From: Ruminococcus sp.
Lineage (GTDB): Bacteria; Bacillota; Clostridia; Oscillospirales; Ruminococcaceae
DNA: 64,000 bases
Assembly: GCA_021770655.1 (NCBI GenBank)
Contig: JAETQO010000006.1
Location: 1 to 64,000 of the forward strand
Direction: 5' to 3'
The position numbers and the translations under genes were made by a program. Under the pieces are notes generated by a model that was not told the origin of the DNA, ran no database searches, and saw only the letters and a program-made list of their open reading frames with translations. Below are positions 10,779-20,094 of the stretch, piece after piece. Numbering within the stretch: position 1 is the first letter of the stretch; each line of letters begins with the position of its first letter.

Positions 10779-10942
10779 GAGGGTTTTTCAGACAATATAA
10801 AAAAGTTTAAGAACAGCACCTCCGACCTAATGATTGAATGTGCTTTATTATTGACAAAAAGGATGCATTACTGTATAATTGTTACTAAGATAAATCGAAA
10901 TTTATAAAATTACTAAAAAATGAACGAAGGTATAAAAATATA

Positions 10943-11845
10943 ATGGGAAATAATAATTTTAGCTATGAAAAAATTCAAAAGAATATAGAAAAATTATTTT
11001 TAAATGAGAAATACCGTAAAGAGAAGCATGACAGCTCACGTATAATCTTTAATCGTGAGATTTCACCGGTGCAGATGTATCAGAATCTGATGGACAACAC
11101 GGTGTTCACATATAAAAATAGAGTACCGGAAGAAGGCTCGAAGGTTATAACCAGCCTTAAAGGAATCAGGAGAAAAAGGATTATCGGTTCAATAATACAG
11201 TGGATAGGTGTCCTTCTGATTGTATTATTTGTATTACTTATTTTAAATTATAAGTCTATAGAATGGGACAACAGTATAAAACTGGCATCTTTACTTTCGA
11301 TGCCTGTTGGTATACTTGTATTTACCGTAGGAGGATTTATCAGGATTTCAGGAAGAAAGTTCATGGGGGAATATCTTGAAGTTTGGAATAAGTTAAGTAA
11401 CCTGAAAGGGCCTATAGAAATCAATTGTCTGAAAAATGGTCAGCTTGCTATAGTAAAATACCGGCATAGAGATAAAAGCTGTGGGGATTATTTAAGCGCT
11501 TTGAATCCCGACGGTACGATATGGCATGGAAATTTCTTTAATTGTATCAGGATTCCTACATACGTGGAATATATGTATATAATAGACAGCATAAAATCAT
11601 GTGCCAGAACAGAAAGCGGTCTGATGATAGAAAGCTCAGGCAAATACTATGGAAGAAGATGGGCATGGAACTCATATTATAGAAGCAGTAGACCAATACC
11701 GTTTTATGTATTTACGGAAACATATGTATCTTACAGAAAGGAGGAAATTCCTGTGATTTTTGATAATATGGATCAGCTTGAATCATCACTTATAAATTAT
11801 GGTTATTTTGAGACTGAAATAAATACATTTTCTCCATTTTATTAA
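10943..11845 (+). CDS. Hypothetical membrane protein (two TM segments)
   Basis: 300 aa; RIIGSIIQWIGVLLIVLFVLLIL and LLSMPVGILVFTVGGFI hydrophobic segments; no family recognised. Confidence 0.7.
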   Translation: MGNNNFSYEKIQKNIEKLFLNEKYRKEKHDSSRIIFNREISPVQMYQNLMDNTVFTYKNRVPEEGSKVITSLKGIRRKRIIGSIIQWIGVLLIVLFVLLILNYKSIEWDNSIKLASLLSMPVGILVFTVGGFIRISGRKFMGEYLEVWNKLSNLKGPIEINCLKNGQLAIVKYRHRDKSCGDYLSALNPDGTIWHGNFFNCIRIPTYVEYMYIIDSIKSCARTESGLMIESSGKYYGRRWAWNSYYRSSRPIPFYVFTETYVSYRKEEIPVIFDNMDQLESSLINYGYFETEINTFSPFY

Positions 11846-11866
11846 AGATCTCTATATAGAAGTTTT

Positions 11867-11904
11867 AAGCCCGAAAGCGGTTTATTCAAACTGCTTTCGG
11901 GCTT
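11867..11904 (+). terminator. Rho-independent terminator
   Basis: AAGCCCGAAAGCgGTTTattcAAACtGCTTTCGGGCTT followed by GTTTTGTT. Confidence 0.8.
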
Positions 11905-11995
11905 GTTTTGTTATTGTTACTCGTTTACATTAGAATTTATTCCAATGTAGACATCGCACTTATAACTCCTGTATGAAGTTCAAAAGAATATTTAA

Positions 11996-13129
11996 TCAGT
12001 TTTTGATGTACTTTCCCGCAACCTCATCATAGGTCTTGCAGAAACGGGCGTGAGAAATAAGTCCTCCCCAGCTCATATTGTCGTCAACCTGCGGATCCAT
12101 AACATAAACCTGTCCGTTGATCGTTACTTCGACCCACATATGATAGCCGTAGCCGCCTGCCGCCATTGCGGTCTTTCCGTCCACAGTTCTTGCGCTGAAT
12201 CCCAGATAGTTGAGCATTGCGGCATAAACGTAAGAATACTCCGTACAAGTACCGTAGCCCTCTTCAAGCACTGCCTGCACAGGCTTTGACCAGCCGCCGT
12301 AAGCGTAATAGGTATTCTTTATAAGATAATCATAGCAGGCAAGGGCTTTCTGATAACCCGTCATATCATCCGTAACTATCTTATCCAGATATTTTCTGAT
12401 TATCTTATCCTCATTTCCCGTAAGGCAGGCGTTAGGGGCAAGAACTGCGGAATTGAGCCTTGATTCTGGCGTAGTTCCGTTATCAACAGGCTTTGGCGCA
12501 GTAGTCGTCGTAGTCTTGGCAGTGGTAGTAGGTTTAGCAGTTATAGTTGTTTTGGAAGTAGTGGTCGCCTTAGTGACAGTAGTAGTTTTCTTAGCAGTTG
12601 TTTCCGGCGCTTTTTCAGTAGTCGTAGCAGTCGTATTAGGCTTAGCCTTTGTGGTCGTTGTTATCGCAGTGGTTGTAGTAGTAATCGCCGGAGATGTAGT
12701 TGTAGTAGTTTCCTCAGTGGTTTCCGGCTTAACTGTCGTAGTTGCGGCGGAAGTTTCCGACGTAGTCTCCTTGGTCACAACAGCTTCTGATGTTTCCGAT
12801 GACTGCGGCGCTGGCTGAGTTTCAGCGACAGTCTGCTTTGTAATATCGCTAACAGACACCTCGCCGGCAGGCTGTTCCGGAGCAGAGGTAACGACCTGAG
12901 AAACAGCAGTCACAGTACTTACAGTAGTAACGTCGCCCATTTTTTCCACGGACACCGTTGGAATTTCCTCCTGCTGAACCTCAGAGCTGTCGGGAGGAAG
13001 CACATCGCACGGTTTAATAACAGTTTTATCCAGCGCTGCAAATCCGACCGCAGAAGCCGTGATAACTCCGCAGGCGGAAAGAACTGCAACAGAACGGGAA
13101 AGTCCCGATTTCAGATAACCCATTTTCAT
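11996..13129 (-). CDS. Secreted transglutaminase-like domain protein with Thr-rich linker
   Basis: Signal/TM N-terminus, long T/A/E/K low-complexity linker, C-terminal GTCTEYSYVYAAMLNYLG...GGYGYHMWVEV. Confidence 0.85.
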   Translation of the reverse strand: MKMGYLKSGLSRSVAVLSACGVITASAVGFAALDKTVIKPCDVLPPDSSEVQQEEIPTVSVEKMGDVTTVSTVTAVSQVVTSAPEQPAGEVSVSDITKQTVAETQPAPQSSETSEAVVTKETTSETSAATTTVKPETTEETTTTTSPAITTTTTAITTTTKAKPNTTATTTEKAPETTAKKTTTVTKATTTSKTTITAKPTTTAKTTTTTAPKPVDNGTTPESRLNSAVLAPNACLTGNEDKIIRKYLDKIVTDDMTGYQKALACYDYLIKNTYYAYGGWSKPVQAVLEEGYGTCTEYSYVYAAMLNYLGFSARTVDGKTAMAAGGYGYHMWVEVTINGQVYVMDPQVDDNMSWGGLISHARFCKTYDEVAGKYIKN

Positions 13130-13425
13130 ATGCTCCTTTCATTGATAGTAAGTTAATTATCATTATAAACAATTCAATTACAAAAGTCAAGCGCGTTTGT
13201 AATTGAATTGTAATTTTTAAGTTTAAAACAGCACTTTTTCAAGCCATTTATGAATCAATTGTTAATTAAAAATTACGTGAATTGTATATTTTGATTCCAT
13301 GACAGCAAAATATGAGGCTTTTTTCGACAAAATAAACAAATTTATTGAAACTTATATTAATAATACAAAAAACAGGACAGGCAATTCAAAAAATAACGTA
13401 AAAAGGAAGAAAACACAAAAAAGAA

Positions 13426-13443
13426 CGCAGACCGAAGTCTGCG
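13426..13443. terminator. Hairpin, terminator-like
   Basis: CGCAGAC-cgaa-GTCTGCG followed by CACTTTT. Confidence 0.4.
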
Positions 13444-13587
13444 CACTTTTGAAGTATATGAAGTATATATGGAGAAAAAGTATATGCATCAGGGACTTTT
13501 TCGGTGTCCCGCTAACCTTGATTTAATAATAACAGTTGTATGTGACAGTTTTATGACAGAATGTTGAAAACTCACAAAATAAAAAAC

Positions 13588-13614
13588 GCCCACCCAAAAG
13601 GACAGACGTTTTTA
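13588..13614 (-). terminator. Terminator of ferredoxin gene
   Basis: Minus strand AACGTCTGTCC-TTTT-GGGTGGGCGTT plus T run (includes G:U pairs). Confidence 0.6.
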
Positions 13615-13626
13615 TACATAAGTAAA

Positions 13627-13797
13627 TTACTCAGCAGCAGGTGCGCCAACAGGGCAAGTGCCTGCGCAGGAACCGCAATCGATACATGTTGCCGCATCGA
13701 TAACGCACTTTCCGTCATTTTCAGAGATAGCTCCTACAGGACATGCGTCCATGCAAGCGCCGCATCCGATACACTCGTCACTAATCTTATAAGCCAT
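13627..13797 (-). CDS. 2[4Fe-4S] ferredoxin
   Basis: MAYKISDECIGCGACMDACPVGAI...CIDCGSCAGTCPVGAP; two CxxCxxCxxxCP motifs. Confidence 0.95.
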   Translation of the reverse strand: MAYKISDECIGCGACMDACPVGAISENDGKCVIDAATCIDCGSCAGTCPVGAPAAE

Positions 13798-13953
13798 TTT
13801 TACAGACCTCCTTGCATAAATTCTAAAAGCACAGAGAGCTTGACTATACAAGTTCCTGAATACTTTATACTATAATAATAACACATTTCAGAAAAAAATC
13901 AAGTAGTTTGCGACATTTTATAAAAATTTCACATTGAACCGTAATTTTCCTTA

Positions 13954-14388
13954 TCAGATTCCGCTGAGTTCCTCCTGCGAGGTTAGGAAGAATCCTGCGT
14001 CGCTCAAAGCAACCTGGGCGGACGAAACATTCTCCACTCTGAGAATAAGATAAGCAGTGTTATCCTCAGTATTTATAAATGCGGAATACATATACTCCAC
14101 ACTGATATTGTCATCATAAAGAGCTTTCATCGCATCGGCAAGTCCGCCGGGACGGTCGTTGATCTTTACTGCAAGAACCTGCGTAGCTGTCACTGAAAAG
14201 CCGTTTTCCTTCAACGTAGCCGCCGCCTTTTCACAGTCGTCAACGATAAGTCTTAAAATTCCGAAATCTTTCGTGTCGGCAAGCGACATTGCTCTGATAT
14301 TTACCTGAGCGTCTCCCAGGATTCTTGTAACGGCAGAAAGTCTGCCCGGTCTGTTTTCAATAAAAACCGATAGCTGTTTAACCGTCAT
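13954..14388 (-). CDS. Tandem ACT-domain protein
   Basis: MTVKQLSVFIENRPGRLSAVTRIL and VLAVKINDRPGGLADAMKAL repeats; adjacent to an aryl-CoA ligase. Confidence 0.85.
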   Translation of the reverse strand: MTVKQLSVFIENRPGRLSAVTRILGDAQVNIRAMSLADTKDFGILRLIVDDCEKAAATLKENGFSVTATQVLAVKINDRPGGLADAMKALYDDNISVEYMYSAFINTEDNTAYLILRVENVSSAQVALSDAGFFLTSQEELSGI

Positions 14389-14419
14389 GTTTTTTACCCC
14401 CTTTTAGTTTTTCGCAAGC

Positions 14420-15727
14420 TTAGTGCAGTTTTCTGTTGTCGATAACTCTTACAGCCTTGCCCTCAGAACGAGGTATGCTCTTAGGCTCAACAAGTCTGAT
14501 CTTCGCCTTGATTCCAAGAATAGAATGAATATCGTTCGATATTTTCTTTTCAAGCTCTTCGATAGACTTAACGGTATCAGAAAGCATATCATCGTTAAGC
14601 TCGACTCTTATTTCAAAGGTATCGGCGTTGTTTACACGATCAACGATTATCTGATAATTCGGCGTAGCATTACTCATTTTAAGCAAAACGGATTCGATCT
14701 GTGACGGGAACACGTTTACGCCCTTGATGATCAGCATATCATCGCTTCTTCCCATAGGCTTGGTCATTTTCACCAGAGTTCTTCCGCAGGAACATTTTTC
14801 TCTCGAAAGAATGCAAATATCCCTTGTTCTGTATCTGAGCAGAGGAAACGCTTCCTTTGTAATGCTTGTGAACACAAGCTCGCCCTTTGAGCCTTCGGGG
14901 AGAACCTCTCCTGTATCGGGATCGATTATCTCGGCGATAAAGTTATCCTCGTTTATATGCATACCCGTCTGCTCCTCACACTCAAAAGCAACGCCCGGGC
15001 CGCTGGTTTCGGTAAGGCCGTAGATGTCATAGGCTTTAAGTCCCAATGACTTCTCGATCTCGCGTCTCATTTCCTCTGTCCATGGTTCCGCGCCGAAAAT
15101 ACCTGCCTTTAACTTCAGATCGTCCGGAGTAAGACCCATTTCTTTAACTGTTTCTCCGATATATGCGGCATAAGAAGGAGTACAGCAAATAATGGTCGAA
15201 CCGAGATCTCTCATGAACTGTATCTGTCTTTCGGTATTTCCGGAAGACATAGGCAGTGTAAGACAACCGACCTTATGCGAACCGCCGTTAAGTCCCGGTC
15301 CCCCCGTGAACAGACCGTAGCCGTAGCATACCTGACAAACGTCCTCATCGGTTCCGCCTGCCGCAGTGATAGCTCTTGCACAGCAATCTTCCCAAAGGTC
15401 AAGGTCGTGCTGAGTGTAAAATGCAACAACTCTTTTGCCGGTCGTTCCGCTTGTGGACTGAATCCTTACGCAGTCCTTCAACGGCGTTGCAAGAAGTCCG
15501 TATGGATAGCATTCTCTCAGATCGGCCTTTGTTAGGAAAGGAAGCTTATGCAGGTCCTCGATACCCTTGACATCATCGGGCGTCACGCCTTTTTCTTCCA
15601 TTTTCTTGCGATAATAAGGAACGTTATCCCAGACGTGTTTGACCTGCTTCACAAGTCTTTCGCTCTGAAGCTTTTTCATGTCCTCGCGGGACATACATTC
15701 AATTTCTTCGTTCCAGTACTTTCCCAT
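14420..15727 (-). CDS. paaK: Phenylacetate-CoA ligase family
   Basis: YYRKKMEEKGV, IQSTSGTTGKRVVAFYT, YDIYGLTETSGPGVAFEC, RSDDMLIIKGVNVFPSQIE. Confidence 0.92.
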   Translation of the reverse strand: MGKYWNEEIECMSREDMKKLQSERLVKQVKHVWDNVPYYRKKMEEKGVTPDDVKGIEDLHKLPFLTKADLRECYPYGLLATPLKDCVRIQSTSGTTGKRVVAFYTQHDLDLWEDCCARAITAAGGTDEDVCQVCYGYGLFTGGPGLNGGSHKVGCLTLPMSSGNTERQIQFMRDLGSTIICCTPSYAAYIGETVKEMGLTPDDLKLKAGIFGAEPWTEEMRREIEKSLGLKAYDIYGLTETSGPGVAFECEEQTGMHINEDNFIAEIIDPDTGEVLPEGSKGELVFTSITKEAFPLLRYRTRDICILSREKCSCGRTLVKMTKPMGRSDDMLIIKGVNVFPSQIESVLLKMSNATPNYQIIVDRVNNADTFEIRVELNDDMLSDTVKSIEELEKKISNDIHSILGIKAKIRLVEPKSIPRSEGKAVRVIDNRKLH

Positions 15728-15766
15728 TGGAACATACCTCCTGTTATATTGATTTATAATATTCTA

Positions 15767-16264
15767 TCAGATACCGAACATATCGTTAAGCAGCTTTATA
15801 CCTGTGTCGGTTTTAAAGACCTTGTCACGAAATGTGACTATGCCCTCCCTTGAAAGCTCGTCCTCAAAGGCGTTTACAAGAAAATCAGCCTCAAGAAGTA
15901 TCTGCCAGTCTATACCCTCTACGTCCTCGTAGGTATGATGATGGGCGATCAGAAAGCATACCCTGTCGATGATATTTTCGTCAAAGTCAAGCTCCGTGAG
16001 CATTTTCCTTGCAGGCTCAGGGCCAAGCTCCTCCTGAAGCTTTCCGCCGCAATGACCCTTTCCGTACTTTCCCTCAGCAGGCTTTATGCCGATATCGTGA
16101 ACGACTGCCGCAGCATCAAGGCAATACATATCGTTTATGCTCAGACCCTCTGCCCTGCCTATAACGCGGGCAAAGGTATAAACCTTGATGAAGTGCTGTA
16201 TACGCCTGGGGTCACCCGCAAAGAACTCAGTCATTTTCAGAATAAGACTGCTGATCTCGTCCAT
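15767..16264 (-). CDS. HD-domain phosphohydrolase
   Basis: AAAVVHDIGIKPAE...IAHHHTYEDVEGIDWQILLEADFLVN. Confidence 0.85.
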   Translation of the reverse strand: MDEISSLILKMTEFFAGDPRRIQHFIKVYTFARVIGRAEGLSINDMYCLDAAAVVHDIGIKPAEGKYGKGHCGGKLQEELGPEPARKMLTELDFDENIIDRVCFLIAHHHTYEDVEGIDWQILLEADFLVNAFEDELSREGIVTFRDKVFKTDTGIKLLNDMFGI

Positions 16265-16265
16265 T

Positions 16266-16841
16266 TTATTTTACCTCTCTGCCAAGTGCGAAAGCCTTCT
16301 TGTTAAGTTCAAGGAACTTTGCAGGAACGCACTGCTCAAGAGCCTTCTGCCACACTTCTTCGTCAAAACTCATCTTTGTGGATACAACGCCCATAAGCAC
16401 GACATTTGAAGCCTTTGAAGTACCTGCCTGCTCTGCAAGCGAAAGCGCGTCAACAGCAATAACGTCAACGCCCATGGTTTCAAGCTTTCCGATGATATTT
16501 TCCGGATATTCAGCCGCGCCGGTTATTACAGGCATAGGGTCTATCTGCTGAGTCGAAGTAACGATATGTCCGCCCTTTTTAAGATAGGAAACATATCTTG
16601 CCGCCTCCAGCTGTTCAAAGCTGATGATAATATCCGCCTCGCCCTTTTCGACTACGGGAGAGCAGACCTCGTCGCCGTATTTTACATATGTAACTACAGA
16701 ACCGCCCCTCTGGCTCATACCATGAACCTCGCTCACCTTGACGTCAAAGCCCTGAGAAAGCAGAACGTTTCCGATTATCCTTGAGGCAAGCAGAGAACCC
16801 TGTCCGCCTACTCCTACTATCATAATTGATTTTGTTTCCAT
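16266..16841 (-). CDS. iorB: Indolepyruvate ferredoxin oxidoreductase beta subunit
   Basis: MIVGVGGQGSLLASRIIG...VKVSEVHGMSQRGGSVVTYVKYG. Confidence 0.92.
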   Translation of the reverse strand: METKSIMIVGVGGQGSLLASRIIGNVLLSQGFDVKVSEVHGMSQRGGSVVTYVKYGDEVCSPVVEKGEADIIISFEQLEAARYVSYLKKGGHIVTSTQQIDPMPVITGAAEYPENIIGKLETMGVDVIAVDALSLAEQAGTSKASNVVLMGVVSTKMSFDEEVWQKALEQCVPAKFLELNKKAFALGREVK

Positions 16842-16899
16842 TATTTACACCTCATATGCAGTTAATTTTCATTTAAGCAGTTTCATATATGGTTCGGTA

Positions 16900-18627
16900 T
16901 TATTCTGCAATAGCGCCAAGTCTGCACATTTCCTTGCATATTCCACAGCCTACGCACTGAGTATGGTCTATCACGCACTTGCCGTTATGTATGGAAATTG
17001 CTGGGCATCCGATCTTAAGACACTGTTTACAGCCGACGCACTTATCGCTGTTTACTTTCAGCGGAGGATTATGCTTTACATATTTAAGCAAAGCGCATGG
17101 ACGTCTTGAAATGATAACGCTCGGTTCTTCCTTTTCAAGCTCTTCTTTGATAACAGCCTCTGTTTCAGTCATATGGTAAGGATCAACAACTCTTACGCTG
17201 TTAATTCCCATAGCGTGACAAAGAGCCTCCAGGTCTACCGCATAAGCAGGGTCGCCCTTAAGGTTTTTACCTGTGGTAGGATTTTGCTGATGACCAGTCA
17301 TTCCCGTAATGGAGTTGTCAAGAATGATGACGGTGGAATTGGTAGCGTTGTATGCAACGTTTACAAGACCGGTCATACCGCTGTGCATAAAGGTCGAATC
17401 GCCTATTACCGCAACGGAATGTTTCTCTGCCTCAGCGCCTCTTGCCTTGTTGAATCCGTGAAGTCCGCTTATGGACGCTCCCATACATATGGTGGAATCC
17501 ATAGCGCAGAGCGGCGCAGTTGCGCCAAGCGTATAACAGCCTATATCGCCGGATACCATTACGCCCAGCTTATGCAGGCAATAAAACAGACCTCTGTGAG
17601 GACATCCTGCGCACATTACCGGCGGCCTTATCGGAACGTTATCCTCAAAGGTAAGATACTCAGCCTTCTTGCCGAGAATTTTTTCTGCAACTATCGTCTG
17701 AGATATCTCTCCCATAAGGCTGAAAAGCTCCTTGCCGATAACATCAATACCGTTCTTTTTGCAGTGAGTTTCAATAATGTCGTCAAGCTCCTCGATAACA
17801 TACACCTTGTCACACTTTGCGGCAAAGTCCTTTATTATCTGCACAGGCATCGGATTTACTATTCCGAGTTTCAGATATGAGGCGTTCTTGCCCAGAGCCT
17901 CCTTAGCGTACTGATATGAAATTCCGGCAGTGATAACTCCGATTTTTGTGTCGTTCATCTCAACCTTGTTAAGATTCGACGTCTCGGCATATTCAGCGAT
18001 AGCCTTCATTCTGTCCTCTACTATCGGATGACGACGGATAGCGTTTCCGGGCATCATTACATATTTCTGAGGTTTCTTTTCATAAGGAATGTTTTCCCTT
18101 GCAACTCTTTCGCAAAGCTCGACCGACGACTGAGAGTGGGAAACTCTTGTGGAAAGTCTTACGATAACGGGAACATCGAACTTCTCCGAAAGGTCGAACG
18201 CCGCCTTGGCAAACTCCTTGCACTCGGCTGAATCCGACGGCTCTATCATCATAGTTTTTGAAGCGATAGCGTGATGACGGGAATCCTGCTCGTTCTGAGA
18301 GGAATGCATACCCGGATCATCTGCAACGGCGATCACCATTCCGCCCGTAACGCCGGTATAGCCTGCGGTATAAAGAGGGTCTGCGGCAACGTTAAGTCCG
18401 ACGTGCTTCATTCCGCAGAATGAACGCGCGCCGCCTATGGACGCACCGAGAGCGACCTCCATAGCCACCTTTTCATTAGGCGCCCACTCGGCATAGATCT
18501 CATCATACTTAGCTGCCGCTTCCGTGATCTCGGTAGAGGGCGTTCCCGGATAAGAGGAAACGACCTTACAGCCGGCTTCATAAAGACCTCTTGCAAAGGC
18601 TTCGTTTCCAAGCATAAGTGTTTTCAT
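16900..18627 (-). CDS. iorA: Indolepyruvate ferredoxin oxidoreductase alpha subunit
   Basis: MKTLMLGNEAFARGLYEAGCKVVSSYPGTPSTEI; C-terminal 2[4Fe-4S] CVGCKQCLKIGCPAI/CVGCGICKEMC. Internal Met start chosen on RBS position. Confidence 0.93.
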   Translation of the reverse strand: MKTLMLGNEAFARGLYEAGCKVVSSYPGTPSTEITEAAAKYDEIYAEWAPNEKVAMEVALGASIGGARSFCGMKHVGLNVAADPLYTAGYTGVTGGMVIAVADDPGMHSSQNEQDSRHHAIASKTMMIEPSDSAECKEFAKAAFDLSEKFDVPVIVRLSTRVSHSQSSVELCERVARENIPYEKKPQKYVMMPGNAIRRHPIVEDRMKAIAEYAETSNLNKVEMNDTKIGVITAGISYQYAKEALGKNASYLKLGIVNPMPVQIIKDFAAKCDKVYVIEELDDIIETHCKKNGIDVIGKELFSLMGEISQTIVAEKILGKKAEYLTFEDNVPIRPPVMCAGCPHRGLFYCLHKLGVMVSGDIGCYTLGATAPLCAMDSTICMGASISGLHGFNKARGAEAEKHSVAVIGDSTFMHSGMTGLVNVAYNATNSTVIILDNSITGMTGHQQNPTTGKNLKGDPAYAVDLEALCHAMGINSVRVVDPYHMTETEAVIKEELEKEEPSVIISRRPCALLKYVKHNPPLKVNSDKCVGCKQCLKIGCPAISIHNGKCVIDHTQCVGCGICKEMCRLGAIAE

Positions 18628-18924
18628 ACAATAAATCTTTCCTTTCGTAAACAATTACATTTGGTATAATCAACAATAACTCAATTAAATACAATTAATT
18701 ATACCATAAATATAGCCAAAATGCAACATAAATTTTTATTTTGCCTTATTTTAAGAAATTTTTTAGGAGAAAGGGCTGTTAAAACTTGACTAAATATGCT
18801 ATACTATTTAAAAAGCACTTCGCACGATGAGATATACAACAAAAAACATCTCCACAGGCGGTTTGCAGTAAATGAACAAAAGAGACAAAACAATCAAATA
18901 TGACTTGAAAAGGAGGCGGCTTTA

Positions 18925-20073
18925 TTGTATAATAAAATATATGATAAGATCAAGCACGCAGATTTTCTGCTTGTGATATTCTATACGCTTTGCTGTATAA
19001 CAGGGATTCTTCTGGTGCTTTCTCTAACGGTGAACAGCAGATACCAGACTATAACGGGCGGCGTTTCTTCCGCTCTTTGGAAAACCAAGATCGCCGCAAT
19101 ACTTATAGGCGGTGCGGCGTCGCTGGTGCTGGGAATAATAGGTGCGGAAAAGATATGCCGTTTCTGGATACCGATTTCTGCTTTCGGATTACTTCTAACC
19201 TGCCTTACCTTCACGCCTCTCGGAATCGGTCCGGAGGGTTCGGACGATGTTGCATGGCTTTCCGTTTTCGGAAGAACCATTCAGCCTACGGAGCTTTTAA
19301 AGCTTTGCTTTATTATCTCTTTTTCCGTCCATTTAAGTAAGGTTCGTGAAAAGATCAACAAACCGCTTGTATTGTTGGGACTTCTGGGACATATATCTAT
19401 ACCGGTGATCCTTTGCTTTTTGCAGAAGGATCAGGGAACTTCCGTCGTATTCATTTTCATAGGAGTCGTAATGCTTATCGGCGCGGGACTTCACCGCGGA
19501 TACATCATAGGCGCTTTGGCACTGTCGCCCGCAGTGCTGTACGCTATCTGGAATTTCGGTCTGGCGCAGTATCAGAAAGACAGGATACTTGTGCTGTTCA
19601 ATCCCGAATATGATCCTTTCGGAGTAGGTTATCAGCAGATCTGCGGAATGAACGCCCTGCGTTCGGGCGGGCTTTTCGGAAAAGGACTTTTCTCGGCGGA
19701 CAAAACCGAATTTATATACGTTGCCGAGGCGCAGAATGATTTTATCTTTTCCTATGCGGGGCAAACCATGGGTTTTGTCGGCTGTGCTCTGACAGTTATT
19801 CTTCTTGCCGCCGTGTGCATAAGACTTATCATTGACAGCAGAAAATGTGAACCGCTGGGCGCAGATATATGTATCGGTGTGTTTGCACTGATATTTTCCC
19901 ACACATTAATAAATATAGGTATGGTACTGGGGTTTATGCCTGTTATCGGCGTACCCCTGCCGTTCATTTCAGCCGGAGGTACGGCAATGGTTTCCATGCT
20001 TACTGCTATGGGACTTGTCCACGCCGCGCTGAAAAAGCCTGAAACAAAAAATAATGACACCTTGACATTATAA
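18925..20073 (+). CDS. FtsW/RodA/SpoVE family protein
   Basis: Polytopic; QPTELLKLCFIISFSVHLS, LQKDQGTSVVF, SGGLFGKGLF, GVPLPFISAGGTAMVSM. TTG start. Confidence 0.9.
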   Translation: MYNKIYDKIKHADFLLVIFYTLCCITGILLVLSLTVNSRYQTITGGVSSALWKTKIAAILIGGAASLVLGIIGAEKICRFWIPISAFGLLLTCLTFTPLGIGPEGSDDVAWLSVFGRTIQPTELLKLCFIISFSVHLSKVREKINKPLVLLGLLGHISIPVILCFLQKDQGTSVVFIFIGVVMLIGAGLHRGYIIGALALSPAVLYAIWNFGLAQYQKDRILVLFNPEYDPFGVGYQQICGMNALRSGGLFGKGLFSADKTEFIYVAEAQNDFIFSYAGQTMGFVGCALTVILLAAVCIRLIIDSRKCEPLGADICIGVFALIFSHTLINIGMVLGFMPVIGVPLPFISAGGTAMVSMLTAMGLVHAALKKPETKNNDTLTL

Positions 20074-20094
20074 TTTTTTACGGAGGAAAACATA

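Noticed and set aside
12453-12818. 121-aa ORF rich in Val on the plus strand
   Set aside because: Antisense to the Thr/Ala-rich linker of the transglutaminase gene; codon-composition artefact.
18664-18712. GGTATAAT...ATTATACC inverted repeat upstream of iorA as an operator
   Set aside because: The repeat is explained by a -10 box (TTGCAT-N17-TATAAT on the minus strand) plus AT-rich sequence; too weak alone to call an operator.
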